This document shows, one piece after another, positions 1 to 12,681 of a DNA stretch of 64,000 bases. The notes beneath the pieces are model-generated. The model did no database searches, was not told the DNA's origin, and saw nothing but the letters and a program-made list of their open reading frames with translations. The position numbers were made by a program, and so were the translations under genes. This stretch comes from Absidia repens (taxonomy: Eukaryota > Mucoromycota > Mucoromycetes > Mucorales > Cunninghamellaceae). The stretch is taken from assembly GCA_002105175.1 (NCBI GenBank), contig MCGE01000009.1:806001-870000 (forward strand), read 5' to 3'. Each line of letters begins with the position of its first letter. The first letter of the stretch is position 1.

Positions 1-168
1 ATGCAAATCAGATCCAAAAACGCAAAAAAGTTCTAATCATATATCTTTATTGGAAAATAAATAGAATACGCTAAATAAATAAATATAAACAAGTGTGTAA
101 ATGTTGGGGTAATAAATGAGAATAATGTATATACAGAAAGGGAGATAGAAGGAGACGATTCATAAAAT
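1..168. other. 3' flank of the PAPS reductase gene
   Basis: This is AT-rich sequence downstream of the minus-strand PAPS reductase stop codon. A minus-strand AATAAA lies at 46-51, about 120 bases past the stop, and is a plausible poly(A) signal. No gene is visible. Confidence 0.5.
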
Positions 169-1103
169 CTAAGCAGTAATCATACTAGAGGCAAGTTGTT
201 GGTTTTGTTGTTCTTGACGCTTCTTCTTGGCAGCCATAAATGCGGCACGCATCTTGAAATAGTCCTTATGCAAGCCACATTCGGACTTCTGTTGCCCGGC
301 CCATCGGCCATCACGTTCACCATCTTGACCATTGGCAGAAGGCTTCTTGGTTGAGTGATGATCACCAATAGATTTGTAACCTTGATCAATCAATGCATTG
401 TAGGGCACTTCGTTGGCCCTGATGTAAGTCCACACCTGCTGGAAATCCCATAACGCCAAAGGATTGAGTTTGATAAGTCCAGTGTCATCGACTTCTAAAA
501 TGGGAATGTTTTCACGATCACCACGTTGACTTCGGCGACGGCCAGTAATCACTGACTTGACATTTAATTCTTCGTAAGCGCGGCGTGCTGGTTCGACTTT
601 GACAAGGTAATCATATGTATCTTCATCTGTTTGCCAAAGCTCTGTGCCATGTTCGCGTTCAAAATCGGAAGTCGAGGAAGCGTCCATGGGTTTGAACACA
701 CGTAATGGAACGTTGTAGGTGTCTTGACATTTTTGCGCTAATTCCAAAGTCTCGTCGAAATGATACAAGGTGTCCAAAAAAATCAACGGTACCAAATGAG
801 GTTGTTCACGTTCAATGCTGATTTTGTTGATAATATCCAATGTCGCAAGGCCTATAAAAAGGAAAGTTAAAATAAAACTTGGTTAATAACAATTCCGCTT
901 AAATATACCATTATGCTTTATGATATTGTACCTGTTAAGCCAAAGGCGGTGGTTTGGTAAAGATTGGGCAGATGATCAATAGCCCAGGTAAGGATTTCAG
1001 TGGGCGACAGCGTCCAGAGATATTGATTAATGCTTTCCAAATATTCCTTGGATAGTTCAGAGCCGGATTGAATTTGAGTATTGTTCAATGTACTAATAGG
1101 CAT
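169..1103 (-). CDS. MET16: Phosphoadenosine phosphosulfate (PAPS) reductase
   Basis: Reduces PAPS to sulfite with thioredoxin, in cytosolic sulfate assimilation. Two exons, 932-1103 and 169-851 (read right to left), join in frame through a GT-AG intron to give 284 aa, close to the 245-260 aa usual for CysH/Met16. Seen in the protein: an N-terminal ATP-pyrophosphatase-like fold with the stretch LVPLIFLDTLYHFDETLE, the arginine-rich GRRRSQRGDRENIP segment, and the C-terminal SECGLH motif carrying the redox-active cysteine of the family. The ATG at 1101-1103 is the only one that keeps the first exon open into the splice donor. The family assignment is firm. It could be called APS reductase in plants or bacteria, but there is no extra cysteine pair of the iron-sulfur type, which supports the fungal PAPS form. 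Confidence 0.93.
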
Positions 1104-4100
1104 GATGATATATAAAATAATTATTTAAAAATTATAAAAGATATTATTTCAAAAAAAAAAAGAGAAATATAATGAAGATAATAAAAATTTGTTTGCAAAC
1201 CGCAATTTTATAAGAGACTCGCGGGGTTGGAAAAAAAAGGATCGAAATTTGGCCAATGAAGAAGACCATTGATGGTGACATTCAACACGGAAATTGCGGT
1301 GAGGAACTATTCCCACTAGATCTACAGTATGTACGGGTATTATTGGTATTTTTCTGTGTGGGGGATTCTAGACGAACTTAATCATCCGCTGATTAAGATA
1401 AAAAGATATGCACAAAAAGAACTAACTCTACCTTCGATTCTAAGATGAATAATCAATCCCCCCTCCCCTCCTCTCTCCTCCACCAAGCTATGATTTCGAT
1501 CTAATATGACAAACATAATGAGCGTATGGTGTCCTTTTTTTTTTTTGGAACCACGTTTTCCAATAGTGAGAAAAGAATGAAACCCAGGTAGTACTTTCAT
1601 ATCAGACGAACCAGCAATCATAACATTGGTATTTTCAAAGCACTATCGAGTCCCCTGAAGAAATAAACCTTTTTTGAAGTGAACTAATACACGTCGGGCT
1701 TCTCAAGGGAATGAGTTATTCGCAAGAATATACTCAATCACAGGTAATTAAAAAGCCGATATGTAAATTCCCTGCTTAATTTAACCTCAAGATCGTTCAA
1801 AAGATTTTTTAGCACCGCCGAAAACTCTCCCCTGAATAGATAACCTATAAGGCAGCGCAAAATTTTCTACAGCAGTGACTACTCTCATAGCATGACACAG
1901 ATTCATTAAATGATTGGTCGAGCATCTTTGATTTCAATAGCCTAAACACTGTCCACCAGTTCCTGAGCCTTTCGTGCAAGAGTAGTTACAGTGGGTAAAT
2001 GAGCGAGCAAGTGTTTAGCAGGACACTCACAAAACAATTATAATAGCAACATTTTTTATTATTAAATGGGTCAAATGAGGTGGACTAAAAAGGCGTACTT
2101 TATTGAAGGGTATTGGTGAACACTAAAACTAATGACGAGGGGTTAATTGTAATAAGGATCTAATGGATGGATCTTTTGAAGGAATCAGGAGGGAGACACT
2201 TGAAGCGAGATTTGAAAGTCGGTTAACATTAATCTAAAAGGACAATTGTAAAAAAGAGGCTGGTATATTGTACAAGGCATGAGAAAATTGAAAGTGGCAT
2301 TTATTATTCAAGCACAACAACAAGATGATGGCGGTAGAGATCTATTGCACAAGACATGAAACAGACGAAGGGAACATTGTTCATTGAAGTATATAAAAGT
2401 GTCATATTTTATTAAACAGTATTATTCATATATAAATGCAAACTATGGACAAACTAACACTAAACTAAGCTAATCAAGGCTCCAACAAGTCTTTGAATGG
2501 TGTCTTCAGATCCTAGATCCAAAATGAACGGGTTTCCCCATGCATCTTGTAATCCCTGAGCTGAATTCCCTTCTAAACTAGTCCTAGCACTAATCTAATA
2601 TCAACATAACCTCAAATAAGTTAAAATGACGAGGAAAAAAAGGAGGAAGAAAAAAGAAATAAAAAAAAAATGGATGAAAATAAATACTCACGTGGGCGGA
2701 ATTTGAATAGTGATTTTTAGTCGTGTAAGCCAGCCGGATGCCTTCGCATACGTAATATATATGAAAAATATTGTTGCTCTTTTGCTGAATGATGCGAGAA
2801 AATATTGGTTTTACGCCAAGGCTTAGTACTGTAGATTGATAAAATTAATCAATGGCAAACTAGAACAAACTGAATCAACAAGAAGGTGATCGTGTGATGC
2901 GATGAGGAAAAAGTAATTGCAACAGTACACGCTACACTTTTATGATATAAGTACATGAAAGAAATAAAAACAAATGCCGGGTACGCCTTTTTTATTTTTG
3001 AAATTGTGAGATAAAAGGAAGAGTGTCCAAACATTCTGCATTTTTTGATGGCCGTTCTTTTTCTATGTATGTATCATGGTATTTTTATAATCGTGCTTGG
3101 ATTCTCCGTCTCTTTGCCCTTTTGTTGTTTCACAACGTACCATCGTTACCTTCTATATTAAAATTACCTTTAGTTTAATATTATCTCAAGTTAGCATTGT
3201 CTATTTTTACGTATGTTTTATTTAGTGAATAGAAATAAAACCTAATAATCAACGTGTGGTTTTCTATGAGAGGTGTATTTCGCTTTAGAAACGAAGGCGC
3301 AAAGTTTAGTTTTCTGAAAGAAGCATATAAAGCAGTAATAGCATTTACGTTTTTGATTGGTCACAAGTATTTTTTTTTATTGAACTGACTTGTTGATTCA
3401 TGCCGAGGTATGTGGTGTGTCTAGCGCAGACAATTATAAATGTCAATGCTGAACGGGATCCCGGCAATCAATGTTATTTTGCCTTTATCATATTTCTTTC
3501 TGGCTATGTGTATATGGTAGTATGTATAATGAAAGGCAGACTTATCGATACTAACGTAGCTTTCTTACACAAACCCCACACAACCCTCGCCAAAGCCCTC
3601 TCTTCGCCAGTGAGATCGCCCGATATGATTGAATAGAAGGTTTCAGAAAAAATTCGCCTTTTAGCTACATTTCGGTTAATAGTTTAGCTTTACGGTATAT
3701 AGTTTACCCGCATAACGTTCTCTGGCACATACATAGACGCCTTGTTGTCCGCCCTCAGCTAAAGCCAGCCAACTTCATTTGCCTACGATAAAGCCAGTTT
3801 TCTTTTCTCTCATAAATGCAATAAACACCTCAATCACACGTTTATTTTTATATTCATCTTTAATATCAAGTTGTGAGACGAAGAAAATGAAAGAGTTCTG
3901 ACATTTGTGCATTAAAGCGAAAAAATCCTAGATGAATGGAATATTGTTTGCCCATAAAAGGATAACTGAGAAACAACTCCGGCATTAGACTTTTTCGATG
4001 ATCTTTTCCCATTGACCATTGGCCCCTGACAAAAAATATCTTGCTCTTTCTTTTCTCAGGGACGATCAACGTTGGAGAAGATACTCAGAGTCACACTGGC

Positions 4101-4415
4101 GATATACTGAAATGATTGATTGTCGCTATTTTAGGCTGAAACTACATCATCATGTCGTACTGTATCAAGGACCAAGATGAGGGTAAAAACTCAACCTGCA
4201 GGAAGAATCCAGACATATGCGTTACTGCCACCATTGGTGCTTTATATTGTACAAGTATAAGCAATCTATATTTGAATCAAATACTATTAACCTTTACATT
4301 GTTTTAAATATGTATGATATACAAGAAATGGCATCAGTGTGCTAGGGTTGTCGAAAAGAGCGGTCTTTTAAATATATTTTTGATGATAAGAAAAAGTGGC
4401 TGTTCTGTTTCTTCT

Positions 4416-4450
<35 letters not shown>

Positions 4451-4516
4451 AAAATAGCATCTCTTGTTACTTCATCAAACTCAAAGGTCTTCCTATTCTA
4501 TACTCCATCAAACGAT
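1104..4516. other. Intergenic region, 3.4 kb, containing repeat copy A
   Basis: No protein gene is supported here; open frames of 60-80 codons lack splice continuity and family resemblance. The stretch 1856-2712 is a dispersed repeat (separate entry). A T tract of about 30 bases lies near 4421-4449, just upstream of the PP4R1-like gene. Confidence 0.5.
1856..2712 (-). repeat. Dispersed repeat family, copy A
   Basis: About 0.86 kb similar along most of its length to 27148-28016, 39090-39756, 44070-44926 and 61130-61860. Read on the minus strand it starts at CACGTG (2689-2694) followed by GGCGG-type sequence on the plus strand, continues through a pyrimidine-rich stretch and a conserved block containing CATGCATCTTGTAATCCCTG (plus strand, 2539-2558), and then passes through two AATAAA-like modules near 2400 and 2100. 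No open frame is shared between copies. The edges are approximate because they were set by eye against the other copies. Confidence 0.75.
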
Positions 4517-7500
4517 ATGGCAGGTAATGTTTTACTTAACACAATATACTTGTGTTTATATGGGTGTTTGCTTTAGTCCACGTTTGTCATCACTTTTCAG
4601 ATGGGATGAAAGCAGATATGCCTTTTTCTAACCATCTTATATTTATACATCACCCTAGATCTCGGATTTGACTTCACTGACGACCAAGACGACTACCAAC
4701 AATATGAAGAGCCTTATGATGACGATGAAAATGTATCTATTTTACCACCAAAGCCTACCTCTACTTCAACTTCACAACAACATCAGCAAACTGATGGCAC
4801 AGACAGCAACTCGACACATATTAGCAAGCAAGGTGAACAGAACAATGAAGCAACAGTAACTCATCAGCAAAACGATACTGGTACCAGTGATGACAATGGG
4901 ACACTGATGGACCATGATTCTCAACAGCAACATGAAAGCACCATTAGCTCTACGTTTGAGGACGAAGAACAATCATACAGCGACGTTTACACCAAGGAAA
5001 CCAATTTGTTGATGGCCTCTAATAGACTTTTGGAAGCGCCAGAAGAGGGATACAGTACTGACTCACTATTGGATGCCATTTTGACTGAAGGTAATATTAA
5101 AGGATGTTATGGACAAATCAAGTACTCACATATTCTGTGTCTGTAGAAGTGAACGAGGGCGATTTGGATGAAAATATTATGATAGATATGGACGAATCTT
5201 TGACTGTAGTGGAACGTGTCTACAAGTACAGTAAGAGTAATGCTATTTTCCATAGGTAAAACATACAGATAGAACTATATGGGAGACAACCGTCATGTTA
5301 ATGACACTTGCTTTTAATTCAATAGACATTTGATAGCCAAAGAACTTCCTGTTGCTCTTTATGATGTGGATATCAGCGAAGCTGTCACCGAAATGTTCCC
5401 ATTGGTTTTACGAGTTGCCCATGATGAAGATGATGCAGTCCGGGAAACTTTTGCCAGTGAATTAGACAAGATTATCATGTACTTTTACCAGGTAAAGATA
5501 AAATAGCTTTAGAACACACCCACACACATGTTTTAACCTTCTTGAATCTCGATATAGAATGCGCCACCATTAATGGAACTCAGGTCATCATCACCATCCT
5601 CCAATCAACATCAAAAAGCATCATCCGAGGAACAATCAGCTCACGACGACACTTCTATGGATTTAGTACACAATAACACACCAAATAAATTACCAGGCGA
5701 CACCGAAAACGAATTTACCTACAACAATGAGCAGCATGAAACCGGAGATGTGTCGTTAAAAGCAGCCAGAAAGCAATCAACGCAATCGAACAGTGAAGAT
5801 ATAGATGCTACAGTGGACCAACATCAACAATCATCAGACGATATCATCAATGAAGAAGACGTTAAATCACATCACCATATCCCCGGCAAAAAATTCGCAC
5901 CGCTACTAATTGACCTGTTATTGGATCAAAATTCGAATTTGGCTTCCCTTGGTCAACAATGCATTGTGTCTGTGGCTGCAGATTTGGCTTCTACTCCTCC
6001 AGATTCAGAACGGGCGACTCTAGATCGATTTTTATTAGATACTGAAATATTTGATGGTGTGGTGATGGGCTTAATGGACATTGTACATGGAAAATCGACT
6101 CATGATGGTGGTGATATTGAAAATGTTGACGAAGAAAGTCTTTCAGCCAACCTTTCTGCAACATCTATCAACAAAGAATCACCAAGCACTGGCGTTATCC
6201 GACGACCTTCAGCGACCCCTGGATTTGAATCAAGCACCCTGGCTCAACCTGTTGACGAGGATTCACGACAAGGTGAAATCAATTTGGCGAAAATGATGTG
6301 TCTTTCGGTAAGAAAAGAAATAATAATGAAATGAATGAAGAGCGAAACACTCATCTTTGGTATTTTATATATTATTGTTTAGTTGATATCAGCATTGACT
6401 GTTGTCCTGGGATCCGATTGGGCGACTGAATTCTCTTTACCTATTGTGGAGCAATTATCCCCTGATCCAATGTTTTATGTCCGCAAAGAAGCTGCAGGTG
6501 CTATTGGCAGTCTCGCCACCGTTGTTGACGTGGATGTTGCTACAAATCGATTGGTAAGAAGAAAGGAAAATTTTCACGTCCATTTATCACTCGCTGACAT
6601 GTCTTCTCATGCACCCTCTACTTTATTCTTTCCTATAGCTTCCATTATACCTTGAACTCTCTCGAGATACGATCTGGCATGTCCGGAGATCATGTGTGTT
6701 GGCTTTACCACTTTTGTGCAATGTGCTGCCTGAGGATGCCAAAACTCGAATTGCTACGGAAGGTGTCGAAATCTTCAAGAATGATGTATCGAGAAATGTT
6801 AGGAATACAATGGCAGAAGTAATTGGTGAATTGATTGCAAAATTTTTGCCTGAAGATTGGAAAGAATCCGGTCGGCCCGGAAAGGTAAATCTAATCTCTT
6901 GCATCTGGTATATCCTCCTTCATCTACTGATCATCTTTGTCTTTTTTTTTCATAATTAGGTACCTGATCAACTATTGGAATTTTTCTTATCACTTGGTGC
7001 AAGCGGCAATTCGAATCAAATGTTTAAAATGGAAACGGATAGGACGATTATCTGTGCTTACAATTTTCCAGCTGTGGTATTGACGGTGGGTGCGGACTAC
7101 TGGGATTCTCATTTGAAGGACACTTATCTCAGCCTAACGAAGGATTATCAAATCAAGGTACGACGTACATTTGCCTACTCATTGCACGAAATTGCTCGCA
7201 TCATTGGTCCTGAACGCACGGAGAGCGACTTGGTGCAAATCTTCGCCCTTTATCTGATGGATCTCGATGATGTCAAGCAAGGGGTGTTGGAACATTTAGC
7301 AGAATTCTTGGGGACACTGACTGTCAGCTCGCGCAACGAATATATTCCTATTCTGACCGAAGTATGGGACGGAGTGATGACTAATTGGCGACTACGGGAT
7401 ATTTTGGCCGCTCAATTGCGAGATATTGCCCTGCTGTTTGATGCCGCTCGTGTCGTGGAACATGTTCTCCCTCTGGCTATTCGTGCTTGTAACGATGAAT

Positions 7501-8984
7501 TTGCTGCTGTTCGCGAAACTGTAGTCGACGCAGTAAGTACTTTTTTTTTTTTTTTTTTGTGGAATGAAAATTCTAATCCGTGTCTCTCTTTTTACATTAC
7601 ATAGTTCCCCGTTATCTTAGACATTGTCAAGCGTGCAGTTGATGAAGAAGGTGAAAATCTTATCCATGATGATGACGATGTGGACCTTAGCGATGAAGAT
7701 GAAGATACCAAAGAAAACAAGCGAAATTTTGCATTGGCTTTGCTGAATCATGTCATAGAACGTCTGGATGAATTTGTTAGATCAAATACACACCGTGGTA
7801 GACTTGTGTAAGTGAAAGAAAAAGAACATTAATCCAGTACTAGGTTACTTACCCGTTATATTATATATAGGTTTACCCAGATCTGTGCATCTCTTTTGGA
7901 AGCTGGTATATCTGCTAGTGATTTTGCGTCCTTCTTCTTATCGAGACTTGCCCCGTTAGCTGTGGATGAAATTGTCAATGTCCGAATTGGTGCAGCACGA
8001 ACTATCCGCCAAATATATTTGAACAAGAACTATCGCCAAGAACTCGATTATTTGACAACCCATGACGATATGGAAAACGATGATGAAGCATCTCCCTCGG
8101 TATCAATTCCATCAAACTCATTGCTAGATCAAATAGTGTACCGTCTGGCTTTAGATGATGACGCGGATGTCCGGCATTTTGTGCTTGATTTAGTGGATCC
8201 GGAACGACTAGAAGAAAAGAAAGAGGAATTATTAGCAGCACAGGCAGAACAACGGAATTACCAACAACAAAACGAAAACGATGATGATGACGATGAACCT
8301 TCCGAAAATGAAACGGACTTGGATACTGCGTCTACTTTATACATAGGCGACTCACCATTGGCAACAACCTCTTTGACCAAAATACCGACCTCAACATCGT
8401 CGGCGTTATCTGACTCTTCTACCCTCAACAACACCACTGGACATCATCTCATGCGTAAGATTTTATCGGATGACGACGACAAGGGTGACCAGAGTGATTT
8501 GGGAACCACACATAAACAACCGGCGATAAACACTACTACAACGGAGAAGAACATCACTGTCGATGAAGCTGCTGGTGGCGCTGCTGGTAATAGCAACGGA
8601 AAGAATGGCATCAACGACAGTGTCGAAGGAAACGAGCGACTCAATGGGCACAGTAGCAATGAAGATCATACACCAATGGATTGCACTGAGGATAATTCAG
8701 CACACAACAAGAAAAACCACCGGCAGCACGACGAAGATGGTGACGCACTGATGATGGATGCTCAACAAGCTGGCAATGGTGATGATGATGAGGATGATGA
8801 CGATGACGATGACGATGATGACGATGATGAAGATGAACCTGCTATGATCGGTGATGATGAAGAACCAGAATCTGCGTTTACTGATGAAAAGGAAAAAGGT
8901 GAATACGTCTATCTTACTAAAGCGTCTCATGAAACCCTACTGACAAGCTCTCCCTCTTTGGATGTTGGCAAAGATTCAGTCTAG
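4517..8984 (+). CDS. HEAT-repeat regulatory subunit of protein phosphatase 4 (PP4R1-like)
   Basis: Likely scaffold subunit that binds the PP4 catalytic subunit and directs its substrates. Ten exons give 1256 aa in frame: 4517-4523, 4659-5090, 5147-5255, 5326-5491, 5558-6307, 6383-6553, 6639-6884, 6960-7532, 7605-7807, 7871-8984. The first coding exon is only 7 nt (ATGGCAG). Seen: the motif VYKYSKSNAIFHRHLIAKEL near residue 170, which matches the start of the PP4R1 HEAT array; then repeated HEAT helices such as YVRKEAAGAIGSLATVVD and IWHVRRSCVLALPLL. A long disordered acidic/serine insert sits at about residues 240-350, and the C-terminus is low-complexity with an Asp/Glu run near residues 1192-1207. 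It is longer than animal PP4R1 (about 950 aa) because of these disordered parts. A PP2A A-subunit-like scaffold is the alternative, but the N-terminal motif favours PP4R1. An AATAAA at 9294-9299 probably ends the transcript. Confidence 0.82.
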
Positions 8985-10228
8985 ATCATCTTTTCTCTTG
9001 TCCACCTTCTCCTCCTCTTCCAATTCTCATTCTCATTTTACACTTAGTTTAGGTCATCCTTTTACTTTGCGGTGTAGTACTATATACATACGTCTTTTTT
9101 ATTCTAGTTTTATTTTAGTTATTCTATATTTTTATCCCTTTGATGTATCTATTTTTTCTTCTTCTTATTCTTTTTGACTCTTATGTACAAAACGATGACC
9201 TCTCTTTCTTTAGTCTTTTTTTTTTCTTCTTCTTTCTACACTCTTATTTCTTACATGTATTCATTATATATCCCTTTGACTTTTTATTTTACTAATAAAT
9301 ATTTATGGAATTATCCATACGAAAAATGTATGTGTGTATGTGGTGCCTCTGAATGTTTATTATTATTATTATTATTATTATGTTCACTTTTATCAAGCAA
9401 TCTCTGAAGTCAGCCGTTCGTCAAGGTGGATCGCCCGGCACACCTAGACTTTTTCACAGTGTGTCTGTGGGGTGGGGGGTGGGGGTGGGTGATAGAGCAC
9501 TGGTATTTCTTCCCCTTTTACGATCAGTGGATCGGCGTGGAATGATGTGGTCTGCTGTGTGTGGTGGCGGCAATGGTGCTGTTGTTGCTGGTAGCGGTGT
9601 AGTGTATTATATTACTACATAATTATGTATAGTTTTATTTCATTTTTTGTAACATATTTAAAAGTCGTTGCCTTCTATTTAGTTATACTTTTTTTATTCA
9701 ATAAATTATATCTCAATACTGTAAAAAGAAGATACGTTTTGTATAAACAATTATGGATGATTTCCACTTTATAGATGGATGTATAATCGAAGGTCGATAA
9801 CGGTAGACTTTACTGACACCAAAAACATGAATTCAGGAACAAAGAAATTAACTAGCAGCATTTACATTACATTTTTTACCAGTTATTCATTTATATTACT
9901 AAACCTAGGTCGTGTCATGAGTATAGCTTCCACTATATTGAACTGTACTGTACTCTAGTGTCTTTTTCTGTTTTCTGTCCGGTATACTTTCAGAATTAAA
10001 CAAAGCTCAAGATTTTTTTTTCTACTTCTACCGTTCATATCAATCATACAAGGATGTGTCGCTAGCGTAGCCTTCAATCGGGCATGCTGAATATATCTAG
10101 CTCGCTTTTGCATTTTGTTTTGAATGTGGTGAAAGAAAAAAAAAAACAGCCTCAAACTGAAGCTAGTTGAATCCCAATGGGCTACCTGCTAAGATACAAA
10201 GGATCTGCAGGAACGGCACTCAATCATA

Positions 10229-10261
<33 letters not shown>

Positions 10262-10601
10262 GCTGTTTGCCTGATAAACAGAGACTGATTTTGATCTAAT
10301 ATTGTTCAGGATGTTTTCATGAAGTCTATGGTATCCTTTGCTATCACACATTAAGTACACTTTATCAGACGCTCTAAACCGAAAATACGTTATCTCTTTA
10401 TGCACGCTACATGTATCTAACAATTACTGATTAAAAGCATACAATGAATTTCCAAATATTATTTTATTGTATAGACGATGCGTTCAAATTAAACTAAGTC
10501 AAACTAAACTAAATCCAAAATAATTTTGGAGAAGACATGATATAAGAATGATATAAATATGAAAGAGATGGGGGAGGGAGTTATCTAATCTAACTAACCA
10601 T
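8985..10601. other. Intergenic region with microsatellite, G-rich run and poly(A) tract
   Basis: Between two converging genes. It holds the PP4R1-like 3' UTR with AATAAA at 9294-9299, a (TTA)n microsatellite at about 9357-9380, a G-run cluster at 9469-9489, and an A tract of about 30 bases near 10230-10260. No gene is seen. Confidence 0.5.
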
Positions 10602-11839
10602 TTACAAACGATCGTCACCCAGTAGTCGAGTATTTTCATCTGGCAAGTGTCGCTGTGTTGGTGGCAAGACAGATCCGTCCAAATCATCAAAGCCTAATTT
10701 TTTGTTTCTAAAATGCCAAACAATACACAAGGTAAGCAGAGTGCCTTGTAAAATTCCGGTCACCATGTAAGTAATCCATGCGGTCCAATTTGTTCCTGGT
10801 CGTACCATCAATGAGTAAACAAACAACGCCGTTCCTAGATATAAACGAGGACAAGATTAGTATCTATATATATCAATAGCAAAAATGAATTGTATGTACC
10901 TGGAGTTTGCAACATCATCATAGGGATACTAAGCGCTCCGACAGATTTTCGTTTCCAAGTCTTCCAAATCTGAGGAAAATACTGCATGGCTGCCAATAGC
11001 ATGCTGATGATTCCTAAAAATCCAGCCCACAGGTTCGTCAATTGGCTTTCATCAGGACCACCTACAAATATCAACAAGAGCAGCGAGACCATAAACGAAA
11101 TCGCCAGATGACCTAAACAGAGTGCCGTTATAACAAGACTGATTTTCCATTCTTCAGAAATGGTGGCTGTCAGAGTGGATGGTATGTCGAGGTGAAGTGA
11201 GCTTGGTCGATGCAAGGTACGTTTTCGGTCTTCTGGAAAGTAAACTAGGAAGAGGATAAATCTAATAAACGGTAACATTTGAGCTCTTTGACCATATCTT
11301 TATATCTATATATACCATTTGTCTACCTACACAAGTGAAAACATGGCCCATTGTAAGCCAATTTGGAATACGCCCATCAAACTTTCCAAACAAGATCCTG
11401 TTGACTGATAATAACAAAAAAAAAAAAAAAAAAAAGGAGTGAATTTGACCACTTTTACATCCTTTTCACTGCTATGAATGTCAATTTTACCAAAGACCGA
11501 CAACATGCAATGGCGTTCCATTGTAACAAGATGATATTGAAGAAACTAGACGTGGAGGACACCACACCAAGAAGCAAAAACCATGAGCTAAACCCTTCAC
11601 TTGTTTTGTTGGCTATAATACGATAGTGCTATTTTTTTAAAAAGAGTTTTCATTAGATATTTTATGCAGTTGATATCTCCGGGACAAAAGTTTCTTTTAG
11701 TTACCTGTGGAAGATAAGAAATGACAAGACCAAGACATAAAAAGATGCTAATATAGAGAGCAGACGCATCGTGATGAGCTTCACAGGTCGAAGGAGATTT
11801 AAGGGACAGTGAAGATAAGGAATTTAAAAGTATATTCAT
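10602..11839 (-). CDS. PQ-loop repeat seven-helix membrane protein
   Basis: Multi-pass membrane protein of the PQ-loop (MtN3/KDELR-like fold) group; members export amino acids such as cystine or basic amino acids from vacuoles or lysosomes, but the substrate here cannot be read from sequence. Five exons, 11705-11839, 11491-11628, 11331-11404, 10900-11285, 10602-10834, give 321 aa. First PQ loop: ISYLPQ HYRIIANKTSEGFS, split by the first intron exactly after the Gln. Second: AAMQYFPQIWKTWKRKSVGA. Seven hydrophobic helices can be placed around these. The acceptor of exon 4 is uncertain: AG at 11286-11287 is used here, keeps frame and makes a 44-nt intron, but an earlier AG would add four residues. 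The C-terminal tail is short and acidic (LPDENTRLLGDD), resembling a dileucine-type vacuolar sorting tail, which is an inference. Confidence 0.82.
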
Positions 11840-12117
11840 ATAAAGTCAAAATAGCAGCGGAAGGAAAGAAAAAAAGAAAGAAAGGAATGATAGAAAAAGA
11901 AAAATAATGGGAGCAAGGAGGAGGTCTGCCGACCTGACCCCGCCTCCCACCAAAAAAAAATTATGGAATTTTCAGGCCCCGCCTCATGCCCGAATTCAAA
12001 ATCCAATGACTTTGACCACAGTTGCACAATATCGCTGTTTGGTTTGCACACGTACAAAAAAAAAAAAAAAGTGACTCGGGGACGCGGAGTCCTAACAATT
12101 TTTGCCTGGTAAAAAGG
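11840..12117. other. Short spacer upstream of the PQ-loop gene and the U2 gene
   Basis: This 278-base spacer separates divergent transcription units: the minus-strand PQ-loop gene and the plus-strand U2 snRNA gene. It is purine-rich near 11860-11910 and must hold both promoters. No coding frame of note. Confidence 0.4.
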
Positions 12118-12125
12118 TATAAAAA
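12118..12125 (+). promoter_or_regulatory. TATA box of the U2 snRNA gene
   Basis: TATAAAAA lies about 30-36 bases upstream of the inferred U2 5' end, the spacing expected for an RNA polymerase II start in a fungus. Confidence 0.6.
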
Positions 12126-12153
12126 GGCAGCGTTCTTACGAAACTCGATGAAA

Positions 12154-12325
12154 CCTTATCCTCTCAGGCCTTTTGGCTAAGATCAAGTGTAGTATCTGTT
12201 CTTTATAGTTTAACAACTATAATGCCGTACATTGTACGGCTGTTGTTATTCTAATTTTTTTGCGCCTGGGTTTATGGGCTCTGGCTTGCTACCTCATGAA
12301 TCCACTGATGTCCTTTGCCTTACAC
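12154..12325 (+). ncRNA. U2 spliceosomal small nuclear RNA
   Basis: U2 snRNA pairs with the intron branch point in the spliceosome. The 5' part is almost identical to U2 across eukaryotes: CAGGCCTTTTGGCTAAGATC, then AAGTGTAGTATCTGTTCTT with the branch-point-pairing GTAGTA at 12189-12194. Stem IIa is a perfect hairpin at 12203-12222 (TTATAGTT/AACTATAA). A second perfect hairpin, GCCGTAC-ATT-GTACGGC, is at 12224-12240. An Sm-binding site AATTTTTTTG follows at 12253-12262. The 3' domain (stems III/IV) is less conserved, so the 3' end near 12325 is a guess. The 5' end is set by analogy with known U2 starts and the upstream TATA box. Confidence 0.93.
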
Positions 12326-12681
12326 TTTTTGCAATGTGACGTCGAGTTGGGCTTCCTCTCCTAAAAAAAGAAATGAAAATAAATATTACTTTTAGTATAT
12401 AAAATATTACATGGGGTATATAATAAAAACGCCAGTAGGCTAATAGATATGCGGAAATTCTACTAGGGATAGTTATCTTTTTCGCCATCAAAACCCCATC
12501 CCTATTCAACGTTTCACGTGGTTAGCAGCGGAATTTAAATAGCATAAACAGATCTTGTCATTTTTAATTGTTCATTTTTGTTTCTTTCTTTTTTTTTTTT
12601 TGTCATTCGTTCATAAAACCACCATTTGCGCCCTTCCTGTCTTTCTGTTTTTTCCTTTTTCTTTTTCTCGCATACTATCCA
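12326..12681. other. Promoter region of the epoxide hydrolase gene
   Basis: About 355 bases between the U2 gene and the epoxide hydrolase ATG. A CACGTG E-box lies at 12515-12520, followed by GCGGAATTTAAATAG, and a T/C-rich stretch follows just before the ATG. The E-box plus GCGGAATTT arrangement recalls the head of the dispersed repeats in this window. No gene. Confidence 0.4.

Noticed and set aside
3400..3636. 78-codon plus-strand open frame
   Set aside because: Random-looking composition, no matching exons nearby and no family motif.
8444..8930. Antisense open frames opposite the PP4R1-like last exon
   Set aside because: They are shadows of the Asp/Ser-rich coding sequence on the other strand.
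9353..9622. 89-codon frame over the (TTA)n repeat and G-rich run
   Set aside because: Made of a microsatellite (poly-Ile) and G-rich sequence in a 3' flank.
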